A DNA stretch of 64,000 bases from Lysobacter sp. S4-A87. GTDB taxonomy: Bacteria > Pseudomonadota > Gammaproteobacteria > Xanthomonadales > Xanthomonadaceae. Made by a program: the position numbers and the translations under genes. Below the pieces are notes generated by a model, which saw only the letters and a program-made list of their open reading frames with translations, did not search any database and was not told where the DNA came from. The stretch lies in contig NZ_CP093341.1 of NCBI RefSeq assembly GCF_022637455.1, forward strand, positions 3,038,001 through 3,102,000, given 5' to 3'. Of this stretch, positions 43,904 through 52,600 are shown piece by piece. Within the stretch, counting starts at the first letter, position 1. Each line of letters opens with the position of its first letter.

Positions 43904-44665
43904 CTACGGGTGCGCCTGCGCGAACGGTGACGGGCCGTAGAACCGGCGCAGGTGCGCGGCCACTTGCGGCATCTCGGTCTCGAGCAGTTGCGGATCGCTG
44001 AAGTGATACTCGGTGGCGACCGCGAAGAACTCTTCCGGCGCTTCGGTGGCATAACCGTCGATCGCGGTGTCCTCGCCCGCGTCCACGCGCGCGGCCAGCG
44101 CGTCGTAGGCCAACTGGAAATCGCGCGCCCATTCGCGCTGCCAGGGGCGCGGCAATGGCGGCGTGCCATCGAGCAGACCATCGAGCACGTCGATCTTGTG
44201 CGCCATCTCGTGCGCGGCCACGCAGAACCCTGCCTTTGGATCTTCGCAGTCGGCCACGACGTCGGCCCACGACAGGATCACCGGCCCGGCTTCCCAGGCT
44301 TCGCCGATCAGGTCGTCCTGCCATTCGTGCAGCACGCCGGCGGCATCCATGTGGCTGCGATTCACGCGGAAGGCGTCGGGGTAGACGATCAGCTGCGACC
44401 AGCCGTGCAGGCCCTGCGCACCGAATTCGATCAATGGCAGGCAGCACAGCGCGGCGAGCATGCAGCGCTGGACCTCGTCCAGCACCAGCTCGCCGATCGG
44501 GCTGATGGTTTTCTCGTGCAGGAAGCGCGCCGCAAGTTCGCGCAGGCGCGCATCGCGTCCGGGATCGAGGTGGGGAAGCCAGGGAGCGCGAGCGCGCGTC
44601 TGCAGCCAGATCGCGTCGGGGATCGTGTCAGGAGTGCGCGAGAAGCGCCGGAACAGGTTCAGCAA
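43904..44665 (-). CDS. mtfA: MtfA-like zinc peptidase (Mlc titration factor)
   Basis: A 253-residue cytoplasmic metallopeptidase-like protein. H152-E153-x2-H156 (AHEMAHKID) is the zinc-binding and catalytic motif, with the third ligand expected in APEEFFAVATEYHF near 210-222. In E. coli MtfA binds the glucose repressor Mlc; other substrates are possible here. The only good start in frame is a TTG at 44665 (then CTG AAC CTG), without clear Shine-Dalgarno. Confidence 0.92.
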   Translation of the reverse strand: MLNLFRRFSRTPDTIPDAIWLQTRARAPWLPHLDPGRDARLRELAARFLHEKTISPIGELVLDEVQRCMLAALCCLPLIEFGAQGLHGWSQLIVYPDAFRVNRSHMDAAGVLHEWQDDLIGEAWEAGPVILSWADVVADCEDPKAGFCVAAHEMAHKIDVLDGLLDGTPPLPRPWQREWARDFQLAYDALAARVDAGEDTAIDGYATEAPEEFFAVATEYHFSDPQLLETEMPQVAAHLRRFYGPSPFAQAHP

Positions 44666-44699
44666 GGGTGGCAGTTACACGTACCGCGTAGCCGTTGCC

Positions 44700-44969
44700 T
44701 TAGCGGAACATGCCAGGCAGGAAGCTGTGCCAGCGCGGCGACTGCATGCGGCCATTGCTGCTGGCGGCATCGCTGTGCATGGCCGGCTTGACCGGCTTGG
44801 TGGCGCGGGCCGGCGCAGCGGTTGCGCGTGCCTGGGGACGTGCAGCTTCGCGCTCGAGCGCGATCGATTCCGGGCAGCTGCCGCTGTTGGCGGAGCTGAG
44901 CTTGATCTCGCGCGCAGCCGAAGTCGAGCTGGCGACTACGATCAGCAGGCACAGGCAGATCCGGAACAT
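44700..44969 (-). CDS. Small exported hypothetical protein
   Basis: An 89-residue product with a signal peptide (RICLCLLIVVASSTSAA, cleavage near residue 18) and a mature part rich in Ala, Arg, Pro and Ser ending HSFLPGMFR. No family is recognised. GAGGAA precedes the ATG at 44969, and TATATT on the minus strand at 45019-45024 is a fair -10 box. It lies 34 bases upstream of mtfA on the same strand. Confidence 0.6.
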   Translation of the reverse strand: MFRICLCLLIVVASSTSAAREIKLSSANSGSCPESIALEREAARPQARATAAPARATKPVKPAMHSDAASSNGRMQSPRWHSFLPGMFR

Positions 44970-45449
44970 GACAGATTCCTCGGACGGGCCTGAAGCCGAC
45001 GGCTTCAGGCAATACTGGAATATAGCGCGAAAACCTTGGGTCGTTCTGGCCGTTGGGCGGCCGGTGCCGTGGTGCATTGCAGCAACTCTCCCTGTGCTCA
45101 CTGCTCGTACGGGGCAGCATCTCGTCCGACTGTCCACCGGGCGGTCCCGGGGCGATGCTGCATAGGTATCTTCTCTTATCGATGCAGCTGCGGGGCGGAT
45201 GGTTGCAACCGCTCGGCGCGCCGGGCCGTCGTCCTGCCGATTCGGCGCCCGGCGCGGGCGCGATTTCACCGGTGACGAAGGGGCGGGGGCGACCTGCTCC
45301 CCCCCTATGCGGCCTGCCCGCCAGGCCCCTTCGACCACCGGCATCCCCGCTTACGGCCCCGTCGGCCGGGGCCGGCCACGCCCGGATGGCGTCGGTTCAG
45401 TTGGGGAGCGCCTGACGCCGGGCTTGCGCCCTCGCGCATAATTCGCGCC
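44970..45449. other. Intergenic stretch without recognisable gene
   Basis: This 480-base stretch contains the probable promoter of the small exported protein (minus strand) and, at its right end, CATAAT (45437-45442) for the birA transcript. Open frames in it have no support from start signals or recognisable protein features. Confidence 0.5.
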
Positions 45450-45548
45450 ATGACGCGCGCCCTTCGCCCGCAACCGCGCCTGCGGGTGCCCCTCCCGTTG
45501 TTGCCAGCCGACTGCCGCCAACGCTGCGCACGCCAGGGGCGCGGCTGA
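45450..45548 (+). CDS. Putative 32-codon upstream reading frame coupled to birA
   Basis: An ATG frame of 32 codons, rich in Arg and Pro (MTRALRPQPRLRVPLPLLPA in its first part), begins eight bases after the -10 box CATAAT (45437-45442), so it would be the first codon of a leaderless mRNA. Its TGA overlaps the birA ATG (TGATG, 45546-45550). birA itself has no clear Shine-Dalgarno. The arrangement suggests translational coupling of birA to this leader frame. Confidence 0.45.
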   Translation: MTRALRPQPRLRVPLPLLPADCRQRCARQGRG

Positions 45549-46552
45549 TGGATGACCGCGCCTTGCTGCAGCGGCTGATGGCCGGGCCGGCGTCGGGCGA
45601 CGCCCTGGCGCAGGCCAGCGGCCAGACCCGGGCGGCGGTCTGGAAGCGGATCGAGGCGCTGCGCGAGGCCGGGGTCGCGATCGAAGCCCAGGCCGGGCGT
45701 GGCTACCGGCTGGCGCAACCGATCGACCTGCTGGACGCGGCCGCGATCCGCGAGCAACTGCCTGCCGACGCCAGTTCGGCTTTGGCCGGCATGGAAACGG
45801 CCTGGACCATCGACTCGACCAATTCCGAGCTGCTGCGCAGGCCCACGCCCGAGCGCGGCGCCCTGGTGCTGCTGGCCGAGCGCCAGAGCGGCGGTCGCGG
45901 CCGTCGCGGCCGCGAATGGGCGTCGCCCCTGGCCGCGCACCTGTACCTGTCGCTCGCCCGCCAGTTTGGCGGTGGCCTGGCCCGCCTCGGTGGTCTCAGC
46001 CTGGTGGCCGGCATCGCGGCGGCGGAAGCCCTGCAGGCCGCGGGCTTTGCCGGTGTACGCCTGAAATGGCCCAACGACCTGGTGGTGGTCGACCCTGACG
46101 GCGCGCTGCGCAAGCTCGGCGGCATCCTGGTCGAAGGCGGGGGCGAGCACGCCGGACCGGTGCGCGCAGTGATCGGGCTGGGCATCAACGTGCGCATGCC
46201 GGCGGCCGTGGCCGCGCAGATCGACCAGCCATGGTGCGACCTGGCCTCGCTCGCCACTACGCCGCCGGATCGCAATGCCCTGGCCGCGGCGGTTCTGGCG
46301 CGATTGCTGCACGCGCTGGAAGAATTCGATGCGAACGGGCTGGCCGGATTCAATGCACGCTACGCCGCGCTCGATGCATTGGCCGGGCAGGGCGTGAGCA
46401 TGCACGGCGCCACGGCGACGGTGCACGGCACCGCGCTGGGCTTGGCCGATGATGGCGCGCTGCGGGTGCGCCTGGACAATGGCGAGGAACGGCATTTCCA
46501 TGCCGGTGAAGTCAGCGTGCGCCGCGGCGCACAACAAGGGGACGGGGCATGA
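45548..46552 (+). CDS. birA: Biotin protein ligase / biotin operon repressor BirA
   Basis: A 334-residue bifunctional protein. An N-terminal winged helix (about 1-58, GQTRAAVWKRIEALREAGV) is followed by the ligase domain with the ATP/biotin loop GRGRRGREW (116-124), KWPNDLVV (near 177) and a C-terminal SH3-like domain. It attaches biotin to the carboxylase carrier protein and may repress biotin genes. The start ATG overlaps the stop of the upstream short frame; the end overlaps coaX by four bases. Confidence 0.95.
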   Translation: MDDRALLQRLMAGPASGDALAQASGQTRAAVWKRIEALREAGVAIEAQAGRGYRLAQPIDLLDAAAIREQLPADASSALAGMETAWTIDSTNSELLRRPTPERGALVLLAERQSGGRGRRGREWASPLAAHLYLSLARQFGGGLARLGGLSLVAGIAAAEALQAAGFAGVRLKWPNDLVVVDPDGALRKLGGILVEGGGEHAGPVRAVIGLGINVRMPAAVAAQIDQPWCDLASLATTPPDRNALAAAVLARLLHALEEFDANGLAGFNARYAALDALAGQGVSMHGATATVHGTALGLADDGALRVRLDNGEERHFHAGEVSVRRGAQQGDGA

Positions 46553-47289
46553 CTGCGTGGTTGTTCGACCTGGGCAATACCCGCCTGAAGTGCGCGCCGC
46601 TGCAGACCGACGGCCGCGCCGGTGAGGCGATCGCCCTGCCGCACCGCGAGGACGACGTGGCCGCGGCGCTGGCGGAGCTGTTGCCCGAGCGCATCGATGT
46701 CGCCTACCTGGCCAGCGTCGCCCATCCGGCGCTGCGAGTTGCAGTGCTCGACGCGCTGACCGCGCGCTGCCGGCGCATCTCCCTTGCCCGCACGCAGGTG
46801 CAATCGGGCGCGGTACGGATCGCCTACGCCGACCCGCGCAAGCTGGGTGTCGACCGCTTCCTGGCGCTGCTGGCCGCCCATGCGCGCATCAGCGACGCCG
46901 CGCTGGTCTGCGGCGTCGGCACCGCGCTCACCATCGATCTCATCGACGCCGATGGCCGCCATCTCGGCGGACGCATCGCGCCTTCGCCAACGCTGATGCG
47001 CGAAGCGCTGCACGAGCGTGCGCCACAGTTGCCGGAAAGCGGTGGCGACTACATCGACTTCGCCAGCGACACCGAGGACGCACTGGCCTCCGGCTGCGAC
47101 GGCGCCGCGCTGGCGCTGATCGAGCGCAGCCTGGGGGCCGCCCGGCAGCGACTGGGCCGGATGCCGCGACTGATCGTCCATGGCGGCGGTGCCGAGGCAC
47201 TGCTGCCCCACCTGCCGAACGCGACCCAGGTCGCAACGCTCGTGCTCGAAGGCCTGGCGCAGTGGGCCGGCGCCGAAAGCGCCGCTTAG
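46549..47289 (+). CDS. coaX: Type III pantothenate kinase CoaX
   Basis: A 246-residue enzyme for the first step of coenzyme A synthesis (pantothenate to 4'-phosphopantothenate). FDLGNTRLK at 6-14 is the phosphate-binding motif 1, DPRKLGVDRFLALLAA the pantothenate-side motif, and GVGTALTIDLIDADGRHLGG motif 3 (read in parts). It overlaps birA by four bases, the birA-coaX order found in many Gammaproteobacteria. Confidence 0.96.
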   Translation: MTAWLFDLGNTRLKCAPLQTDGRAGEAIALPHREDDVAAALAELLPERIDVAYLASVAHPALRVAVLDALTARCRRISLARTQVQSGAVRIAYADPRKLGVDRFLALLAAHARISDAALVCGVGTALTIDLIDADGRHLGGRIAPSPTLMREALHERAPQLPESGGDYIDFASDTEDALASGCDGAALALIERSLGAARQRLGRMPRLIVHGGGAEALLPHLPNATQVATLVLEGLAQWAGAESAA

Positions 47290-47292
47290 AAT
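47287..47292 (+). promoter_or_regulatory. -10 box for the SPOR-domain gene
   Basis: TAGAAT overlaps the coaX stop codon and is followed by six bases and the ATG at 47299. The gene could therefore be transcribed both with coaX and from its own leaderless promoter. Confidence 0.5.
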
Positions 47293-47298
47293 CCGTCC

Positions 47299-48054
47299 AT
47301 GCTCATACGCGCCCTGGTCGTCCTGCTGATCGTGCTCAATCTCGGTGTTGCCGCCTGGTGGACGCTGCGCGCGCCGCCGCCGACACCGGCCGCCATCGAA
47401 CAACCGCTGGGCGTTGCGCGCCTGCAGCTGGCCAGCGAAGCGCGCACGACGGCCAAAGCCGCGCCTGCGGCTGCGGTCCCGGCGGAAACGGCACCGGTCA
47501 CCGCGCCTGCACCGCCACCTGCTGCGGCCGTGCCGCCAACTGCAGCCACGCCGCCAGCCCAGGAGGTCGTCGCTGCAAAGGCGGCCGCCGCCATGCCTGC
47601 GCAGTGCTACAGCTTCGGTCCGTTCGCCGATGCCGCGGCGGCGAAGAACGCGCACGAAGTACTGATGGCGGTGGCGACGAAGGTCGTCCCGCGCGAGACA
47701 CGCAGTGGAACCACGCGCGGCTGGCGGGTGCTGCTGCCGGCCGCGGCCAGCCTGGCCGACGCGCAGGCGACCGCGCAGCGAATCGCTGCGGCTGGCTTTG
47801 GCGACTACTTCATCGTCCGCGAGGGCAGCGAAGCCAATTCGATCGCGCTCGGGCGCTACCGCAGCGAGGATTCGGCCAACCGCCGCGCCCAGTCGCTGGT
47901 GGCGGCGGGCTTTCCGGCACGCGCCGAACCGCTGGGCGAAGGCCGCGCAAGTTACTGGCTCGACCTGGTGCCCGGGCCGTCGTTCGATCCCGCCCGCGCA
48001 CAGGCCGCCGTGCAGGTCGCACCGCGCCCGCTCGACTGCACGCGCCTGAAGTGA
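47299..48054 (+). CDS. SPOR-domain membrane protein
   Basis: A 251-residue inner-membrane protein. One N-terminal helix (about 4-22, VVLLIVLNLGVAAWWTL), an Ala/Pro-rich periplasmic linker (about 25-95) and a C-terminal SPOR domain (about 98-235, CYSFGPFADAAAAKNAHEVL, YFIVREGSEANSIALGRYR). SPOR domains bind denuded glycan at the division site. It follows coaX by nine bases, a common gene order in Xanthomonadaceae. Confidence 0.88.
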   Translation: MLIRALVVLLIVLNLGVAAWWTLRAPPPTPAAIEQPLGVARLQLASEARTTAKAAPAAAVPAETAPVTAPAPPPAAAVPPTAATPPAQEVVAAKAAAAMPAQCYSFGPFADAAAAKNAHEVLMAVATKVVPRETRSGTTRGWRVLLPAAASLADAQATAQRIAAAGFGDYFIVREGSEANSIALGRYRSEDSANRRAQSLVAAGFPARAEPLGEGRASYWLDLVPGPSFDPARAQAAVQVAPRPLDCTRLK

Positions 48055-48104
48055 ACAACGCCGCGCCGCGCGGATCATCGCGGCAGGCTAGAATGCGAGC
48101 CTGT

Positions 48105-48180
48105 GCCGGCATAGCTCAGTTGGTAGAGCAACCGCCTTGTAAGCGGTAGGTCGTCAGTTCGATTCTGACTGCCGGCACCA
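48105..48180 (+). tRNA. tRNA-Thr (anticodon TGT)
   Basis: A full cloverleaf of 76 bases: acceptor GCCGGCA/TGCCGGC, D arm GCTC-AGTTGGTA-GAGC, anticodon arm ACCGC-CTTGTAA-GCGGT with anticodon TGT reading ACA codons, T arm GTCAG-TTCGATT-CTGAC, and an encoded CCA end. TAGAAT at 48089-48094 is its -10 box. Confidence 0.98.
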
Positions 48181-48228
48181 AAGGGCGATTCCGGAAAGTC
48201 CCATGACATCTCCAAGCCCCATCAAGAG

Positions 48229-48249
48229 CCCCGCAAGCGCGGGGTTTTT
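48229..48249 (+). terminator. Rho-independent terminator of tRNA-Thr
   Basis: CCCCGC-AAGC-GCGGGG followed by TTTTT, 49 bases after the tRNA 3' end. Confidence 0.92.
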
Positions 48250-48491
48250 GTTGCGCGACGACCCGGGCGTCCCGTTGCATCCGGGCAACTGGGGGCAGGA
48301 TGCTGAGTGCAGTGCCGTGACTGCACGGGCCTGCACGCTGCGTGTTGACCTGCAACACCGTCCTTTCATGGCGTGCGGCTGGTTGCCAAGGAGGCCTGGC
48401 GAGATGGTGGTTTCATCAGGCCCGCCGCGTGCCGGTTTGGCATAGTTTGCCGGCTTGCATGGGTGATGCTCGTCACAGTCCGTTGCTGGTG
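48250..48491. other. Intergenic stretch, no gene seen
   Basis: Between the tRNA terminator and the sulfotransferase leader I see no gene. CATAGT near 48441 and TAGACT at 48492-48497 are -10-like, neither with a good -35. Confidence 0.4.
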
Positions 48492-48503
48492 TAGACTGCC
48501 GCG

Positions 48504-48715
48504 CGTCCTGCGGTGGCCAGGGAGCCTCACGGCTCTTGGGTTCCATCACGAGGACGGCCCTACGGGGGTAGGGCAATGAGGGGCTGATCCGTTCGTGCGC
48601 TGTCGCCATCCGATGGGCGACGCTGATCGTGCGCGGCGGGTCGCGCAGTCCCTGAAGTGGGCAGGGGAACTATCCAGGTGCAAATACAAGCCCGTGGCAT
48701 GGCCGGCGGGGTGTC
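48504..48715 (+). ncRNA. Candidate structured 5' leader of the sulfotransferase-adhesin operon
   Basis: Four hairpins follow one another: GAGCC-TCAC-GGCTC (48522-48535), GCCCTAC-GGGG-GTAGGGC (48557-48574), GTCGCC-N8-GGCGAC (48602-48621) and GCGCG-N6-CGCGC (48631-48646). A -10-like TAGACT at 48492-48497 would start the RNA near 48504. Such a long, structured leader could be a riboswitch, protein-binding leader or attenuator; it does not match a riboswitch class I know. In GC-rich DNA some hairpins arise by chance. Confidence 0.35.
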
Positions 48716-49603
48716 GTGTTGTGCGAAGGGGGCTGCTTGGGGACGCTTGACCGGAAATTCCATTTCATCTCGGGCCTGCCGCGCTCGGGATCGACGCTGC
48801 TGGCCGGCATCCTGCGCCAGAACCCGCGTTTCCACGCCGCCATCAGCAGCCCTGTCGCCGGCCTGATCAATGGCGCGCTGGAGCAGATGGGCGCCGCCGG
48901 CGAGTCCTGGGCGTTCTTCGATGAGCGCAAGCGCCGCACGATCAGTCGCGCGCTGCTGGACGCTTACTACGCGGACGCCGCGGCCGAGGTCGTGTTCGAC
49001 ACCAACCGCTTCTGGACCGCGCGCATGCACCAGCTGGCCGGGCTGGTGGACGGGTTCAAGGTGATCTGCTGCGTGCGCAACCCGGCCTGGATCATGGACA
49101 GCTTCGAGGCCATCCACCGGCGCAACCCGTTCGATTACAGCCGCATGTTCAATGCCGCCACCCGGCAGACCGTGTACAGCCGCTGCGACCAGTTGATCAA
49201 CGCCGGTGGCACCGTCGGCGGTGCGTGGACGGCGTTGAAGGAAGCCTATTACGGCGAGTTTTCCGACCGCCTGTTGCTGGTCGACTACGAACTGCTCACC
49301 CGGCATCCGGCGCGCACGATGGAACTGGTCTACCGGTTCCTCGGCGAGGCCGAGTTCGCCCACGATTTCGACAACGTCGAGTACGCCGAAGAAACCTTCG
49401 ACCAGAACCTCGGCGTCCAGGGCCTGCACACCGTGCGGCGCAAGGTCGAGTTCAAGAGCCGGCGCAGCATCCTGCCGCCGGACTTGTTTGCGAAGTACCA
49501 GGACATGGATTTCTGGCAGGACCAGACCGGCACCTCGGCGGGCATCGTCGCCGCCCGCCGCACTGACCGCCAGCACACAGACACCTCCAAGGACGCCCCA
49601 TGA
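48716..49603 (+). CDS. PAPS-dependent sulfotransferase family protein
   Basis: A cytoplasmic protein of about 295 residues. FISGLPRSGSTLL (17-29) is the 5'-phosphosulfate-binding loop and VRNPAWIMDSFEAI (120-133), with R121 and S129, is the 3'-phosphate-binding motif of PAPS sulfotransferases. It should move a sulfuryl group from PAPS to a hydroxyl or tyrosine; acceptor unknown. Start is uncertain: GTG 48716 has GGCGGGG upstream, TTG 48737 has GAAGGGGG. The gene overlaps the giant autotransporter gene by 4 bases, so both are made together. Confidence 0.88.
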   Translation: MLCEGGCLGTLDRKFHFISGLPRSGSTLLAGILRQNPRFHAAISSPVAGLINGALEQMGAAGESWAFFDERKRRTISRALLDAYYADAAAEVVFDTNRFWTARMHQLAGLVDGFKVICCVRNPAWIMDSFEAIHRRNPFDYSRMFNAATRQTVYSRCDQLINAGGTVGGAWTALKEAYYGEFSDRLLLVDYELLTRHPARTMELVYRFLGEAEFAHDFDNVEYAEETFDQNLGVQGLHTVRRKVEFKSRRSILPPDLFAKYQDMDFWQDQTGTSAGIVAARRTDRQHTDTSKDAP

Positions 49604-52600
49604 AGCACGCCCTGCTCGGCGGTCTTTCCACGCTGCTGCTCCCCTTCACCGCGCACGCGGCCACCACCTCGGCCGGCGGCTACCTGATGCGCGGCGGCTA
49701 CCAGCCGCGCAGTTACATGCGGATGGGGTTTGAGCCTACGACCGCGCATGCAGCTTCGCCGATGCCAGCGGGCAACACGCACCGTGCCGCCCCGCGCGAG
49801 CAGCAGGCTGTGCCGCAGGCCGACGCCCTGTATGTCCAACAGCGCGATGCAGTGACCGAACTGGTGGTGGTGGACGGCGCGGTGCCGGACAAGGCTGCGC
49901 TGTATCGCGGACTGAAGCCCGGCATGGCCGTGGTGGAGATCGATACGGCCCGGCCCGGACTGCCGCAGCTGACCGAAGCGCTGCGCGCCTATCGCGGCTT
50001 GGATGCCATCCATGTGGTGTCGCACGCCGAGGCGGGCGCGCTGCAACTGGGCAACAGCCGCGTCACCGCCGAGGATGTGCATGCGGGTCTGGCCACGGTC
50101 TCGGCGCTGCGCGAAGCAGTGCGCCCGGGCGCGGACCTGCTGTTCTACGGCTGCGAACTGGCTGCCAACGCCGAAGGCGAAGCGTTGCTGGACATCCTGC
50201 ATAGCGAGACCGGCCTGGACGTGGCCGCGTCCGACAACCTCACCGGCAACGGCGAGCTGGGCGGCGACTGGACGCTGGAAATCCAGCGCGGCGACATCGA
50301 GGCCGGTCTGGCCTTCTCGGCCAAGGCGCTGGCGGATTTTTCCGGCGTGCTGGCCGCGAGCAACGGCACCAAGAACTTCACGGGCTGGTCCGGAAATGGC
50401 ACGCCCCAGTTGTCGACCACCGATTTCAGGCTCACCGCCAGAAATGGAAATGGCGCTACGCCGAATGTAGGCATTTACTACGGCGGCATCAGCTACATGC
50501 TGATGGGTACCGGCAATACGAACCACTACCTGTACCTGAAGGCCGATGGCACCAATACGACGGCGTTCGAGCTGACCAACCTGATGGCAGGCGAAGCGCC
50601 TGGCCTGGGCGGTGAATTCACCAACGTCCGCATCGTCGGCATGGTGCAGGGGGGAGGGACCGTTACCTCGTCGACCTTCACAAGCGGCGGTGGCGCCAAT
50701 GAAACATTTGCCTTCGGCAGCAGCCAGTTGGCCGCCTTCTCCGGCGTCAAGCTCACCGGCTTCAAGCTCTACTTCGATTGCGACGGCGCATGTGATCTTC
50801 CGAACGAGGTCGCCTTGTTCGAGTTCCGCAACTTCACCATCGCCAATGCGGTCAGCACGCCACCGAGGCCGACAGTCACCGACGCCCGCATCAACCTCTC
50901 CGGCGCCAGCGGCACCGGTGGTGCCTACAAGATAGGCGATACCGTCACCGCCACCTGGAACAATACCGCCGGCGGCGACAACAACGCCGTCGTCAGCGGC
51001 GTCACCGTGGATTTCTCCCAGTTCGGCGGCGGCGCGGCGGTAGCGGCGTCCAACAGCTCGGGTACGTGGACGGCGACCTACACGATCACGTCCGGCGCCA
51101 TCGACACCACCTCACGCAATGTAAGCGTCACCGCGACCAATGCGGGCGGCAGCACCACCAGGGCCGACACCACGAACGCGACGGTCGACAATGTCGCCCC
51201 AATGGTGACCGATGCGCGCATCGGCATCTCCGGTGCCACCGGCACCAGCGGTGCGTATAAGATCGGCGATACCGTCACCGCTACCTGGAACAACACTGCG
51301 GGCGGCGACAACAACAGCGACACGATCAGTAACGCGACCGTGAACTTCAGCCAGTTCGGCGGCGGTGCAGCGGTTGCGGCGACAAACAGCGCGGGTACCT
51401 GGACGGCGACCCACACCATCGTCGCCGCCGCGATCGACAACACCGGCCGCAACGTGACGTTCGCAGTCACCGACAACGCGGGCAATGCCACGGTGGCCGC
51501 GGACACCACCAACGCCACGGTGGACAGCATCGCCCCGTCGGTGAGCAGCATCGTGGTCAGCGGGTCGCCGGCGTCGGGCGACACGTCCATGACGTTCACG
51601 GCGAACTTCAGCGAGTCGGTGGCGAATGTCTCCGCCGACGACTTCACCCTCGTCAGCGCCGGCACCGCCTCGGGCATCGTTTCCAACGTGTCGGGCAGCG
51701 GTACGACCTATACCGTCACCGTTTCGTCCATCACCGGCAACGGTACGCTGAGGCTTGACCTCAACGGCTCGACCAACGTAAGTGACGATGTCGGCAACAC
51801 GGTCGCCGCCTACAGCAGCGGCGCGACCCACACCGTCGCCATCCCCACCGCACCGGCCGCGCCGACCATCGGTACGGCCACCGCCGGCGACGGCCAGGTG
51901 TCGGTCACCTTCACCGCGCCGGGCAGCAATGGCGGTTCGGCGATCACCACGTACGTCGCTACTGCCAGCCCCGGCGGTTCCTTCGGCACCTGCGCCGGCC
52001 CGGCGGCCTGCACCGCCACCGTGACCGGCCTGACCAACGGCACCGCGTACACCTTCACCGTGACCGCGACCAATGCCACCGGCACCAGCGCGGCGTCGGC
52101 CGCCTCCAACGCGGCCACGCCCAAGGGCTACCAGACGATCACCTTCGCCAGTCCGGGCGCACAGAACTTCGCGACGACCCCGACCCTGATCGCGACGGCC
52201 ACCTCGTCGCTGACGCCGACCTTCAGCTCCTCGACCACCGGCGTTTGCACGATCACGTCGGGCGGCGCGCTGACCTTCGTCACCGCCGGCAGCTGCACCA
52301 TCGATGCCGACCAGGCCGGCAACAGCGTCTGGAACGCGGCCACCACGGTGACCCGGACGTTCACGGTCAATGCGGTTGCGCCCAACGCGCCGACCATCGG
52401 CACCGCCACTGCCGGTGACACTCAGGCCACGGTGACGTTCACCGCGCCGGCGTCCACCGGCGGCTCGGCGATCATCGCCGGCGGCTACACGGTCACCGCC
52501 AGTCCGGGCGGCGCCACCGGCACGGGCAGCAGCTCGCCGATCACCGTGACTGGGCTGACCAACGGGCTGGCGTACACGTTCACCGTGACCGCGACGAATT

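Noticed and set aside
48504-48650. c-di-GMP (GEMM) riboswitch before the sulfotransferase gene
   Set aside because: The conserved GEMM core bases and tetraloop-receptor arrangement are not found; only generic hairpins are present.
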